Source: Bacteroidota bacterium
GTDB lineage: Bacteria; Bacteroidota; Bacteroidia; Flavobacteriales; Flavobacteriaceae
Assembly (NCBI GenBank): GCA_024280145.1
Contig: JAJRQR010000191.1
Coordinates: 1 to 56,976 of the forward strand
Reading direction: 5' to 3'
Length of the DNA: 56,976 bases
Positions 18,026 to 28,048 of this stretch are shown piece after piece (the first letter of the stretch is position 1; each line of letters starts with the position of its first letter). Under the pieces are notes generated by a model. It was given only the letters and a program-made list of their open reading frames with translations, did not search any database and was not told the DNA's origin. The position numbers were made by a program, and so were the translations under genes.

Positions 18026-19600
18026 TTACTTTACTCCGTGCATTAGCTTTTTAACTACTGGAGTTAATCCCATTACAATTAGTCCAGCGATAATTGGTAC
18101 TAGTGTAAAAATTAAAAAGAAGGTGCTCATAGAGTATTCCGCAGTAATTGAATCGATCATTCCTCCCATTGCACCAGCAGCTTTATTACCCATACCAACG
18201 GCAATATACCATAACCCAAACATCATCGCTATTTTTTTAGCTGGCACTAATTTAGAAACATAAGATAACCCTACAGGAGATAAACTAAGTTCTCCTAAGG
18301 TATGCAATAAATAGGCTAAAATCAGCCATATAACACTTACTGAAGCCGTTTGAGCTCCTTGTGGAATACTTGCTGAACCGTAAGCTAAAATTCCAAAACC
18401 AAGTCCTAATAATACCAATCCTATTCCGAATTTAACCGTTGCAGGTGGATTGAATTTACTTTCCCATATTTTAGAAAATAATGGAGCAAAAGCAATGATA
18501 TAAAATGAATTTAAAATACCAAACCAAGATGCTGGAATCTCTGTAGATTCTTGATTATACTGCTCTGTTAACATGGTAATTACTATATACCAAATAATAG
18601 CAAAACTAATTCCTAAGAAAGTATTTGATAGTGCATACTTTTTAAAAGTAATTTTAAATAATTGAAGTAAAACATAGGTAATAATTGCTAATGGAACTAT
18701 GGTAAGTAATGTATTTGCAATTCTAAAAGCATTAGCAGAACCTCCTTCTAATACTCGATTGGTATAATCCTTAGCAAAAATAGTCATAGACCCACCTGCT
18801 TGTTCAAAAGCTGCCCAAAAGAAAACGGTAAAGATTGCTAAAATACCAACTACAATATAACGGTCTTTTTGAACTTTATTTGAAACTACTTCTTCCTTGT
18901 CTTCTGTTTTATCTTCTACAGTTACTGCATCAGATAAATCAACCGTTTTTGAAGGTTTTAAACCAACACTACCAAATATTTTTTGAGAAAACCAAAATTG
19001 TAACATTCCTAAAAACATAAATATTCCAGCTAATCCAAAGCCAAAATGCCATCCTTTAGTTTCACCAATATAACCACAAAGCATAATACCTAAGAAAGCT
19101 CCTGCATTTACACCCATATAAAAAATGGTAAAAGCACCATCTTTCTTTTCTTGAGCATTTTTATAAACTCCATTAATAATCGATGTAATATTCGGTTTAA
19201 ACAAACCGTTACCAGCTATTAAAAGTCCTATTCCTACATACAAGCTCCAAGGTGTATCAAAAGCCATGGAAGCATGACCTAAGGTCATAATTAATGCTCC
19301 AATAGCAACTGCAGTTCGGTAGCCTAATAATCTATCTGCTAATATCCCTCCAATTATTGGGGTAAAATAAACCAGCATTGTATAAGTTCCGTAAAGACCC
19401 ATTGCCTCTTCACGACTCCAAGCCCATCCGCCATCCATTATAGCTGAAGTTAAAAACAGCACTAAAAGTGCTCGCATTCCATAATAGGAAAAACGCTCCC
19501 ACATTTCGGTAAAAAACAAAATAAACAACCCAGATGGATGTCCCATTAATAGTTGATTATTCAGTTCAGTTCCTTCAAACTTATACTTCGCTAAACTCAT
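18026..19600 (-). CDS. POT/PTR2-family proton-dependent oligopeptide transporter (first copy)
   Basis: The 524-residue member of the MFS POT family imports di- and tripeptides with protons. The diagnostic ExxERFxYYG motif is in TEMWERFSYYGMRALLVLFL (about 31-50). The PTR2 signature TIFYMGVNAGAFLG follows at about 160. Fourteen hydrophobic helices can be counted, and a charged loop (about 215-245, rich in Asp/Glu/Lys) splits the two halves. The second POT gene lies 69 bases upstream in the same orientation, so both probably share a transcript with the DPP4-type peptidase. Confidence 0.93.
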   Translation of the reverse strand: MSLAKYKFEGTELNNQLLMGHPSGLFILFFTEMWERFSYYGMRALLVLFLTSAIMDGGWAWSREEAMGLYGTYTMLVYFTPIIGGILADRLLGYRTAVAIGALIMTLGHASMAFDTPWSLYVGIGLLIAGNGLFKPNITSIINGVYKNAQEKKDGAFTIFYMGVNAGAFLGIMLCGYIGETKGWHFGFGLAGIFMFLGMLQFWFSQKIFGSVGLKPSKTVDLSDAVTVEDKTEDKEEVVSNKVQKDRYIVVGILAIFTVFFWAAFEQAGGSMTIFAKDYTNRVLEGGSANAFRIANTLLTIVPLAIITYVLLQLFKITFKKYALSNTFLGISFAIIWYIVITMLTEQYNQESTEIPASWFGILNSFYIIAFAPLFSKIWESKFNPPATVKFGIGLVLLGLGFGILAYGSASIPQGAQTASVSVIWLILAYLLHTLGELSLSPVGLSYVSKLVPAKKIAMMFGLWYIAVGMGNKAAGAMGGMIDSITAEYSMSTFFLIFTLVPIIAGLIVMGLTPVVKKLMHGVK

Positions 19601-19669
19601 GTAATTTTAATTTAAAATTTATATTAATTAAGAAACCTCATAGACATTAAATTTATGAGATTTTGTTTG

Positions 19670-21058
19670 TTAATTTTCTTCTGCTAAATCGAAACCTTCA
19701 GCTTCGTGCATTTCTACTTCATTGTCTTCAACACCATGAGTAAACACTTCTAGTTTTGGTCTAATAAGAAGGACTAATCCCCCTAAAACAACACAAAAAA
19801 TCGCAATTCCGGTAAATATGGTGTATTCTCCAAGACTTTCAGACCATTCTCCTAATAAACCTGCTAGTTTACTACCAAAACCTGTCATTGCAAAATAAAC
19901 TCCCATCATAATGGATGCGTATTTTACGGGAGCTAATTTTGTGATAAATGATAATGCCACTGGTGACAAACATAATTCTCCAACCGTATGAAATAAATAA
20001 GCTAATACTAACCAATACATTGCTGAACTTCCTGTAGCTTCAAACTGAGCTGTTGCTCCTGTCATAAAGAAGAATCCTGTTCCCATTATAATTAATCCCA
20101 AGATCATTTTAAAAAGTGAAGTAGATAACTTTCCTTTTAATTTTCTATTTGCCCAAAATGCAGCAACCACAGTTCCCAAGAAGATAATAAACATCGCATT
20201 TAAAGACTGAAACCAAGATGCTGGAATTTCCCAACCCATAAGTACTCTATTGGTTTTTTCCATAGTATAAATATTCAATAATCCACCAGCTTGTTCAAAA
20301 GCTCCCCAAAAAACGATTACTATTAAAAAGGAAATCAATAGTACAACTACTCTATCCTTTTCAATTTTAGTAAGTGGTTTGTTTAATAATGCTTTTTCTT
20401 CTTCATTTTGAGATGCTCCTAAAAAATTACCGACATCCTTTAAATATTTTTGTCCTGCAACATATTGAATTATTCCGAGTGCCATTCCTATTCCAGCTAA
20501 ACCAAAACCATAATGCCAACCGTAAACTTCTCCTACATAACCTACAATTAAACTTGAAAGGAACGCTCCTACGTTTATTCCAATATAAAAAATAGTAAAC
20601 CCTTTATCTCTTCTAATATCTCCTTTTTTGTATAATCCACCAACCATAGTTGAGATGTTTGGCTTTAACATTCCAACACCACAAACGATTAATACCAATC
20701 CAGTGTAAAACGCCCACATTTCTTCTACAGCTAAAATACTATGCCCAAAAAGAAGTAATACACCTCCAACTAAAACCGATTTTTTCTGACCTAACAGTTT
20801 ATCTGCTATAATCCCGCCCGGTATTGACATTACATAAACCATCATTGTGTACCAGCCGTAAAGTGCAAGTGCCTCTCCTTTTGTCCAACCCAATCCAGGA
20901 TTTTCAGCTGTTGTTAAACCAACTAAGTAAAGTACTAAAATCGCACGCATTCCGTAGTAAGAAAAACGTTCCCACATTTCGGTAACAAACAAAACGAACA
21001 ATCCTATTGGATGCCCAAATAATTCTCTGTGATGTGGTAATTGTGTAGTTGTTGACAT
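19670..21058 (-). CDS. POT/PTR2-family proton-dependent oligopeptide transporter (second copy)
   Basis: The 462-residue paralogue of the neighbouring transporter has the ExxERFxYYG motif in TEMWERFSYYGMRAILVLYL (about 26-45) and FTIFYIGINVGAFLSSL (about 151-167). The C-terminal tail is acidic (about 440-462). The shorter length relative to its neighbour lies mainly in the central region between the two halves. It is 32 bases downstream of the DPP4-type peptidase gene, supporting an operon for peptide use. Confidence 0.93.
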   Translation of the reverse strand: MSTTTQLPHHRELFGHPIGLFVLFVTEMWERFSYYGMRAILVLYLVGLTTAENPGLGWTKGEALALYGWYTMMVYVMSIPGGIIADKLLGQKKSVLVGGVLLLFGHSILAVEEMWAFYTGLVLIVCGVGMLKPNISTMVGGLYKKGDIRRDKGFTIFYIGINVGAFLSSLIVGYVGEVYGWHYGFGLAGIGMALGIIQYVAGQKYLKDVGNFLGASQNEEEKALLNKPLTKIEKDRVVVLLISFLIVIVFWGAFEQAGGLLNIYTMEKTNRVLMGWEIPASWFQSLNAMFIIFLGTVVAAFWANRKLKGKLSTSLFKMILGLIIMGTGFFFMTGATAQFEATGSSAMYWLVLAYLFHTVGELCLSPVALSFITKLAPVKYASIMMGVYFAMTGFGSKLAGLLGEWSESLGEYTIFTGIAIFCVVLGGLVLLIRPKLEVFTHGVEDNEVEMHEAEGFDLAEEN

Positions 21059-21090
21059 ATTTGTTATTTATTGATTATTTCTATTTTTTA

Positions 21091-23331
21091 TTATTCTTTT
21101 ATTTCTTCTAAAGTAACTATTGGTTCCCCTAAACTTTTACGAACAAAATTTGTCATTTTTGTATATAAATGAATTCGGGTTTTTCCACCGTAAATTCCGT
21201 GATTTTTGTCTGGATATATCGACCAATCAAATTGCTTATTGGCTTGTATTAATGCTTCCGAAAGTCGTAAGGTATTTTGTAAATGAACATTATCATCTGC
21301 TCCACCGTGCACCAATAAAAAATCACCTTTTAACAAACTTGCATAAGTAATTGGTGAGTTATTATCGTATCCCGAAGCGTTTTCTTGTGGTGTGTGCATA
21401 TAGCGTTCTGTGTAAATAGTATCATAAAAACGCCAGCTACTTACGGGTGCTACTGCAATTGCCATAGAGAAAGTATCATTGCCTTGAAACAAACAATTAG
21501 AAGACATAAAACCTCCATAACTCCAACCCCAAATTCCAATTCTGTTGGCATCAATATAAGGTAAAGTACCCATTTTTTTTGCAACTGCAATTTGGTCTTC
21601 TACTTCGTATTTCCCTAACTCTAACTGTGTAACTTTTTTACAATCTCTTCCTTTATAACCTGTTCCTCTTCCGTCCACACAAATAACAATATAGCCTTCT
21701 TGTGCTAACATTTGATGCCAATAATCATTTCCTCCATTCCAACGGTTGGCTACATTTTGAGAACCTGGTCCCGAATATTGATACATAAATAAAGGGTACT
21801 CTTTTGTTTCCTCAAAATCTAAAGGTTTGATGGTGTACATATTCAAATCGTTTCCATTTATTGAAATAGTTGAATATTCCTTTGGAGACATTTTATAGCT
21901 TTTCAACTTATTGATTAAAGTTGAATTGTTTTTAATTTCTCTAACTACATTTCCTGTTTTCGATTCATTTAAAGTAAACACATAGGGTGTAGTTGAACTG
22001 GAAAAAGTATTGATATAATACGAAAAATCTGCGCTAAAATCGGCTGCATTGGTTCCTGTTTCCTTAGAAAGTCTTGTTTTATTGGTTCCTTGAATTGAAA
22101 CCGTATAAACATCTCTGTTAATACTTCCATTTTCGGTAGATTGATAATAAATCATTGCCGATTTTGGATCAAATCCATAATAGCTTGTTACTTCCCAATC
22201 TCCTTTGGTTAATTGTTTTTCATTCTTCCCATTCTTATCGTAAAGATATAAATGATTCCATCCACTTTTTTCGCTAGTCCAAATAAAACCGTTATTATTT
22301 AAAAAAGTAAGATCGTCTTTTACATCCACATAAGCATCATCTGTTTCTTTATGAAGTAGTGAAGTTGCATTATTTTTTGAAGCATCTACCAGAATTAAAT
22401 CCAATACATTTTGATGACGATTCATTAATTGAACACTTAGTAAAGATGCATCCTGAGTCCACATAATTCTTGGAATATAATAGTTTTCAAATCCAGAAAT
22501 ATCAACTTCTGAAGTTTTTTCTGAAGCTACATCGTACATCCATAAAGACACCTCAGCATTATCTTCACCCGCTTTAGGGTATTTAAAAACTTGTTGTGTT
22601 GGGTATAAATCTTCGCCCATAATATCCATAGAATATTCAGGAACATTAGTTTCATCAAAACGAATAAAGGCAATTTTATCGCCCGTTTTATTCCAGTCAA
22701 AAGCCCTTACAAAAGCAAATTCTTCTTCATAAACCCAATCGGTAATTCCGTTGATGACACTATTCTTTTTACCGTCTTTAGTAATTTGCTTAATCGTACC
22801 AGATGCCAAATCTTTTACATATAAGTTGTTTTCAAAACCATAAGCTACTTTGGTTCCTTCGTTATTAAAAGTTGGTTCTTGTACTTTATCTTCAGTTAAA
22901 AGGTTCAGTTTTTTTGCATTAATATCATATACATAATACGTTCCAACAGAAGAGTGACGGTAAATTTGTTTTAGTTGAGTAGCTAATAATAATTTGCTTT
23001 CATCTTCGCTGAACTCATAGGAAATAATATAATCAATCCCATCTAAATCGTTAGAGTTTACAACGGTTCTTACTTTATTTCCTGTTTTATGATCATACAC
23101 ATCAATAGTAGAAGCCCGTTGTGCTTTATCATAATTTTGAACAATATATTCTTTACCGTTTTTTAAGGATTTTAATGCTCCTAAATATTCTGTTCTAAAG
23201 GCGCCACCAGTTATTTCTTCTAAAGTAAATGATTTTTTTTGTGCGGAAAGTGTTGAAAAAGCTACTATAAAAAGAAGCAATAAACTTTTGGGAAGTATTT
23301 TGTACAAATCTAATTTTTTTTGATATGCCAA
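21091..23331 (-). CDS. dipeptidyl-peptidase IV-type serine peptidase (S9B family)
   Basis: This 746-residue enzyme releases X-Pro or X-Ala dipeptides from N-termini in the periplasm. A signal peptide ends near residue 30 (AFSTLSAQ). The beta-propeller (about 40-480) includes the DPP4 double-Glu motif in WVYEEEFAF, which anchors the substrate amino group. The C-terminal alpha/beta hydrolase has the nucleophile in GIWGWSYGGF (Ser about 625), Asp in GGADDNVH (about 703) and His in DKNHGIYGG (about 734). The two downstream POT transporters could import the dipeptides it makes. Confidence 0.94.
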   Translation of the reverse strand: MAYQKKLDLYKILPKSLLLLFIVAFSTLSAQKKSFTLEEITGGAFRTEYLGALKSLKNGKEYIVQNYDKAQRASTIDVYDHKTGNKVRTVVNSNDLDGIDYIISYEFSEDESKLLLATQLKQIYRHSSVGTYYVYDINAKKLNLLTEDKVQEPTFNNEGTKVAYGFENNLYVKDLASGTIKQITKDGKKNSVINGITDWVYEEEFAFVRAFDWNKTGDKIAFIRFDETNVPEYSMDIMGEDLYPTQQVFKYPKAGEDNAEVSLWMYDVASEKTSEVDISGFENYYIPRIMWTQDASLLSVQLMNRHQNVLDLILVDASKNNATSLLHKETDDAYVDVKDDLTFLNNNGFIWTSEKSGWNHLYLYDKNGKNEKQLTKGDWEVTSYYGFDPKSAMIYYQSTENGSINRDVYTVSIQGTNKTRLSKETGTNAADFSADFSYYINTFSSSTTPYVFTLNESKTGNVVREIKNNSTLINKLKSYKMSPKEYSTISINGNDLNMYTIKPLDFEETKEYPLFMYQYSGPGSQNVANRWNGGNDYWHQMLAQEGYIVICVDGRGTGYKGRDCKKVTQLELGKYEVEDQIAVAKKMGTLPYIDANRIGIWGWSYGGFMSSNCLFQGNDTFSMAIAVAPVSSWRFYDTIYTERYMHTPQENASGYDNNSPITYASLLKGDFLLVHGGADDNVHLQNTLRLSEALIQANKQFDWSIYPDKNHGIYGGKTRIHLYTKMTNFVRKSLGEPIVTLEEIKE

Positions 23332-23424
23332 GTTTACTAAATTTTAACGAATTTAACACGTTTTTTTCTGTTAAAAAGCAGCTTATTGTATTCATATTTC
23401 AATTATCAGGATGATTTTAAATAC

Positions 23425-23432
23425 TATATTTG
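23425..23432 (+). promoter_or_regulatory. -7 box of the HMG-CoA reductase gene
   Basis: TATATTTG matches TAnnTTTG, 20 bases before ATG 23452. Its position inside the upstream extension to an ATG at 23386 argues for the shorter protein. Confidence 0.5.
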
Positions 23433-23451
23433 TTTTTTAATTTATCCTACT

Positions 23452-24765
23452 ATGATGGAGTTAATTACTGGATTTTCAAAAAAATCCAAGAAAGAAAAAA
23501 TAGAATGGCTGGTAGCTACACATTTGGACAATAACCCAGACGTTATCAAAACGCTTCATCAATACTGGAATGATGATAAAGAGCTTCAAAAATTACACGA
23601 CGGTTTTATTGAAAACACGATTAGTAATTATTATTTGCCTTTGGCAATTGCACCTAATTTTTTAATAAACAACAAGCCTTATACCATTCCGATGGTGATT
23701 GAAGAGAGCTCTGTAGTTGCTGCTGCTAGTTATTCTGCTAAATTTTGGTTGGAAAAAGGAGGCTTTACTTCGGAAGTAATTTCAACTATAAAAAACGGTC
23801 AGGTTCATTTAAACTATTATGGAAATGACTCAACTATTCAATCTTTTTTTAAGGAAGTAAAACCAAAATTATTCGCAAGTATTTCGGGGATTGAAGCCAA
23901 TATGAAAAAACGTGGTGGCGGATTATTAGACATAATTTTAAAAAACTCAACCGAAGCTTTAGAAGGGTATTACCAACTGCATTGTACTTTTGAAACTAAC
24001 GATGCAATGGGCGCGAACTTTATAAACACCTGTCTGGAAACCATTGCCAAAACTTTTAAATTTGAAGCTGGCATATATTCTTCTTTTACAGAAAATAATT
24101 CTGTTCCAGAAATAGTAATTAGCATACTTTCTAATTATGTGCCAGAGTGTTTAGTAAAAGCACAAGTACAATGTCCTGTTGAACAACTAACTGCAGAAGG
24201 GATTGACGGGAAAGTATTTGCTGAAAAATTTATTAGAGCCATCGCCATTGCCAATACCGAAACTCGCAGAGCGGTAACCCACAACAAAGGAATTATGAAC
24301 GGAATTGACGCTGTAGTAATTGCCACGGGTAACGACTTTAGATCTATTGAAGCTGGCGTTCACGCTTATGCCTCAAGAAGTGGGCATTATAAAAGTTTGA
24401 CCAATGCAAGTATTGAAAACGGCATATTTACTTACTCGATTGAAATTCCAATGGCATTGGGTACTGTTGGAGGAATGACGGGATTACACCCTCTAGCAAA
24501 ACTGGGACTTTCTATCTTGCAAAATCCTTCTGCTAACGAGCTGATGCAAATAATTGCTGTTGCTGGATTGGCACAGAATTTTGCTGCATTGCGTGCTTTA
24601 ACGACTACTGGAATTCAAAAAGGACATATGAAAATGCATCTTAAAAACATATTAACTCAGCTTAATGCTACGCCTACTGAAATCGAAAAAACAGTACATT
24701 ATTTTGAAGAACATACCGTTTCGCATAGCGATGTGGTAAATTTTGTTAATGAACTTAGGAAATAA
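23452..24765 (+). CDS. hydroxymethylglutaryl-CoA reductase, class II type
   Basis: The enzyme reduces HMG-CoA to mevalonate, the committed step of the mevalonate route to isoprenoids. With the start at 23452 the product is 437 residues, opening MMELITGFSKKSKKEKIEWL. The substrate-binding Glu region is VIEESSVVAAASYSAKFW (about 84-101), the dinucleotide-associated DAMGANFINTCLE is at about 184-196, NKGIMNGIDAV follows at about 282, and the class II C-terminal His is in GIQKGHMKMHLKNI (about 385-398). The gene is followed after 2 bases by a GHMP kinase read from a TTG start. The 22-residue extension to 23386 overlaps the promoter and is rejected. Confidence 0.92.
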   Translation: MMELITGFSKKSKKEKIEWLVATHLDNNPDVIKTLHQYWNDDKELQKLHDGFIENTISNYYLPLAIAPNFLINNKPYTIPMVIEESSVVAAASYSAKFWLEKGGFTSEVISTIKNGQVHLNYYGNDSTIQSFFKEVKPKLFASISGIEANMKKRGGGLLDIILKNSTEALEGYYQLHCTFETNDAMGANFINTCLETIAKTFKFEAGIYSSFTENNSVPEIVISILSNYVPECLVKAQVQCPVEQLTAEGIDGKVFAEKFIRAIAIANTETRRAVTHNKGIMNGIDAVVIATGNDFRSIEAGVHAYASRSGHYKSLTNASIENGIFTYSIEIPMALGTVGGMTGLHPLAKLGLSILQNPSANELMQIIAVAGLAQNFAALRALTTTGIQKGHMKMHLKNILTQLNATPTEIEKTVHYFEEHTVSHSDVVNFVNELRK

Positions 24766-24767
24766 AT

Positions 24768-25709
24768 TTGAAACAGACATTTTATAGCAACGGTAAATTA
24801 TTAATCACTGGAGAATATGTAGTCCTTGATGGTGCAAATGCCTTGGCATTTCCTGCAAAATTCGGACAATCTCTTACCGTAGAACCCATTAATGACCCCT
24901 CTATTAATTGGAGTAGTATTGATAGTAATGGAAATATTTGGTTAGATTTTACATTTTCTGTCATTGAAATTCTGAATGGCAAAAACGAAAATACGTTTTC
25001 TTTAAAAACCGCTAATCGAATTTACAAAAAGGAAGAAAGTAGATTAATTTCAATTTTAAAAGAAGCACATCTACTAAATCCTAAATTTTTAGATAGTCAG
25101 TCAGGCTTTAAGGTGATTACAAAACTAGATTTCCCAATCAATTGGGGACTAGGCAGTTCTTCGACTTTAATTAACAACATCGCTTCATGGGCAGAAATTG
25201 ATGCCTTTACACTTTTAAAAAACACATTTGAAGGTAGTGCCTATGATATTGCTGCAGCACAAAACAACAAACCAATTCTATATTCATACATAAACAACAA
25301 ACCGATTATTGGTGAAATAAATTTAAACTGGGATTTTACAGACCGCCTATTTTTTGTACATTTAAATAAAAAGCAGAATAGTAGAGATGCTATCAAAAAT
25401 TATAATTTACAAAAAGGGGAAACTTTAGGTTTAAAAAGAAAAATAAGTCGGTTAACCATCCAATTTACAATTTGCAAGAGTATTTCTCAATTTGAAAGTT
25501 TGATAATTGAGCACGAACTAATTATTTCAGAAATCATCAAACAAAAACCTGTTAAAGAGCTTCTATTTAAAGATTACCCAGGAAGCATTAAAAGTCTAGG
25601 AGCTTGGGGAGGTGATTTTATTTTAGCCACTGGTGACAAATCTCATTGGGAATATTTCAAGAGCAAAGGGTACAACACTATCCTTTCTTACAGTGAAATG
25701 ATCTTATAA
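24768..25709 (+). CDS. GHMP kinase of the GYDIA type (candidate mevalonate-pathway kinase)
   Basis: The 313-residue protein begins at a TTG two bases after the reductase stop. The family-typical N-terminal KLLITGEYVVLDGANALAF directly follows, and no alternative ATG fits. The GHMP phosphate-binding loop is FPINWGLGSSSTL (about 122-134). GSAYDIAAAQ (about 161-170) corresponds to the motif that names the GYDIA subgroup. Coupling to HMG-CoA reductase suggests it phosphorylates mevalonate or phosphomevalonate, but which cannot be decided from sequence. Its stop runs into the A-tract that also serves the opposite-strand terminator. Confidence 0.88.
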   Translation: MKQTFYSNGKLLITGEYVVLDGANALAFPAKFGQSLTVEPINDPSINWSSIDSNGNIWLDFTFSVIEILNGKNENTFSLKTANRIYKKEESRLISILKEAHLLNPKFLDSQSGFKVITKLDFPINWGLGSSSTLINNIASWAEIDAFTLLKNTFEGSAYDIAAAQNNKPILYSYINNKPIIGEINLNWDFTDRLFFVHLNKKQNSRDAIKNYNLQKGETLGLKRKISRLTIQFTICKSISQFESLIIEHELIISEIIKQKPVKELLFKDYPGSIKSLGAWGGDFILATGDKSHWEYFKSKGYNTILSYSEMIL

Positions 25710-25716
25710 AAAAAAA

Positions 25717-25744
25717 ATCCGACTTCAATAAATTGAAATCGGAT
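25717..25744 (-). terminator. intrinsic terminator after the PpiD-like gene
   Basis: The hairpin has arms ATCCGA-C-TTCAAT and ATTGAA-A-TCGGAT (one C/A mismatch, AA loop). Read on the minus strand it is followed by nine T residues. It lies 26 bases past the stop at 25770. Confidence 0.8.
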
Positions 25745-25769
25745 GTTACAAATTATTTATCTTTTTCTA

Positions 25770-27854
25770 CTAATAAAAAGTAGCTCTGTTATCTTGAATA
25801 TCAGCAGCATTTTTTAAGGCGTTATAAGCATTAACGTTTACTGATGAAGAATTTTTTGCATTTAATTGGTTTGCAAATGTAGAATAATCCTGAACATCGG
25901 GTGCATTATTTATAGCCAACACTTTTACCATATATACACCATTCACACCATCAATTAATCTAGATGTTTCTCCTACTTTTAATCCAAATGCAGTCCCTAT
26001 AACTTTAGGTTCTGTTCCTGCTCCTGCAATAGTTGGGTTTGCCATATTTATAGCATTTGCTGTTTTGGTAGTTACATTTTGGCTTGTTGCTACTTCATTT
26101 ATATCAGCACTTGTAATTGATTCTCTAATCAACTTTGCTTTTTTCTCTTTACGTAAAATTGGAGTTACTCTTGCAGATGCTTCCGCGATGCTTAAAAGTC
26201 CTTTTGGATTTTTTCTTGTAAGTTGAACAATAATATATCCATTATTGATATTATAACGTTTTACATCACCAACGTTAGTTTCTTCATTAAAAGCCCAAGA
26301 AACGACACTTCTGTTTTCTCCTATTCCCGGAATATTTGCATCTAATTCTCCAATTTTATTTACAGGACTTGGTGTTAATCCCGCTTCTGTTGCTAATTCA
26401 GTAAAGTCACCTTTTTTAGAAGCAATTTCAAATTTTGTAGCTTTTGAAAACACTTCATTAATCGTTTTTTCTGAAGCTTCAATTTTCTTTACAATATTAC
26501 CTAGCTTCACTGCTTTTTGAATGTTCTTTTGATCATCAATCACAATAACATGAAAACCAAAATCTGTTTCAACAACACCGGCATCATCTGTTTTATTATC
26601 AAAAATATAATCATTAAAAGGCTTCACCATTCTACCTGGAGTAAAATAACCTAAATCTCCACCTTTATCTTTATTTGATGAATCTTCTGAGTATTGTGCT
26701 GCTAAAGCATCGAATTTACTAATATCTTTTTTTACTACTCCTAATATACTATCTGCTAAAACTCTAGCATCTTCTTTAGATATTACAACATTATCTGGAA
26801 CATTTGATAATCCTGCAAATCGAATTAATATATGTCTGGCTTTTGCTGAATCAGCCATTTGACGAGTTTCAAAAACCTTAACTAGATTGTATGTATCACC
26901 TTCCTTGAAAGGTCCGTAAACCTCGTTAATATTTATACTCATTACTGTATCTGCTATATTAACAGGTAAATCTGATTTTAAAAACCATCTATCTGTATAA
27001 GGATATTCAGAGTTTGCATTTACAAATTCACTATTATCAGTAGTTGCTTTAAAATCTTCAATCAGTTCAGCTATATTATTTTTTGCTTCCTCAATATCCT
27101 CAACAGAAGGATCTTCAGGAAAAGAAACATATTGAATATCAACTTGAGGGTCTACTTCAAATTCTTTAGAGTGAGCTTTAATATAAGATCCTATTTCTGT
27201 ATCTGAAACAGCAACATCTTCATCAGCAATTTTAGTATAAGGAATTTGAACGTACTCAATGTTTACATTATCATTCTGAAAATGATAATCTTGTTTACCT
27301 TCTTCTAAAGTCGTGATTAGTCCTCCTTTTATTAAATTGAAATAGTTATTTTCTAAGGAAGAGTTTATAATATTTTTTTCGTATTCTAACCAAGCATTAT
27401 AATCCTGTGGATTTCCTGCATCTGCTATTGCTTTTACATTTGCAATATATTCTTGCAATTTAAGCTCACTAAAATCTCCCAATTCATTTTGAAAAGTAGG
27501 ACTTCCTGCCAACACAGTACTTAAAGTATTATTTATTTGTGCTTTTTCAGCCGTTAAACCTAAGGTTTCGTACTGTTCTTCTAATATCACACGACGCAAT
27601 TCTCTCTCCCAAACAATATTCATAGCTTGTGTAGTCTGCCCATTAGACCCTAAAGATCTTTGTGTTGTTTCCACTTTTTTCATAAAGGTTTCACGAGGGA
27701 TTTCTACCCCGTTCACCGTAGCAATATTGTTTTCTCCTTTTGGTGTATTGTTCCCGCTACCTATAACTCCACTTAATACAAAAGAGAAAAGTGCTAATGC
27801 GATAATGATAATTAGGAAAATTCCGTGCTTTCTAATATTGTTTAAAATTGCCAT
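25770..27854 (-). CDS. PpiD/SurA-like periplasmic peptidyl-prolyl isomerase
   Basis: The 694-residue foldase is anchored by one N-terminal helix (about 10-32), with the rest in the periplasm. A SurA_N_3-type helical chaperone region spans about 40-230. The parvulin domain (about 340-450) shows ARHILIRF, then YSEDSSNKDKGGDLGYF and GFHVIVIDD, the standard rotamase core. A second degenerate parvulin-like region and a C-terminal helical part follow. It assists folding of outer-membrane and secreted proteins. A 194-base gap separates it from the CNNM/CBS gene upstream, so it probably has its own promoter. Confidence 0.9.
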   Translation of the reverse strand: MAILNNIRKHGIFLIIIIALALFSFVLSGVIGSGNNTPKGENNIATVNGVEIPRETFMKKVETTQRSLGSNGQTTQAMNIVWERELRRVILEEQYETLGLTAEKAQINNTLSTVLAGSPTFQNELGDFSELKLQEYIANVKAIADAGNPQDYNAWLEYEKNIINSSLENNYFNLIKGGLITTLEEGKQDYHFQNDNVNIEYVQIPYTKIADEDVAVSDTEIGSYIKAHSKEFEVDPQVDIQYVSFPEDPSVEDIEEAKNNIAELIEDFKATTDNSEFVNANSEYPYTDRWFLKSDLPVNIADTVMSININEVYGPFKEGDTYNLVKVFETRQMADSAKARHILIRFAGLSNVPDNVVISKEDARVLADSILGVVKKDISKFDALAAQYSEDSSNKDKGGDLGYFTPGRMVKPFNDYIFDNKTDDAGVVETDFGFHVIVIDDQKNIQKAVKLGNIVKKIEASEKTINEVFSKATKFEIASKKGDFTELATEAGLTPSPVNKIGELDANIPGIGENRSVVSWAFNEETNVGDVKRYNINNGYIIVQLTRKNPKGLLSIAEASARVTPILRKEKKAKLIRESITSADINEVATSQNVTTKTANAINMANPTIAGAGTEPKVIGTAFGLKVGETSRLIDGVNGVYMVKVLAINNAPDVQDYSTFANQLNAKNSSSVNVNAYNALKNAADIQDNRATFY

Positions 27855-28048
27855 TTGTTAATCTTATTTTTCTTTTTTAAAATTAATTTATCTAAAAAAG
27901 GGTTTTGTTAATCTTTATTCAGCTTTCTTATTAAATTAATAAAGCTTCAAAATAAAGGGTTAGTTTCAATTATTTCAGTGGGCGAAAATACTATTTTCCT
28001 CGCTTAATAAAAAGGTTAATTTGAAAAAATGAAGTAATTCTTAAATTT

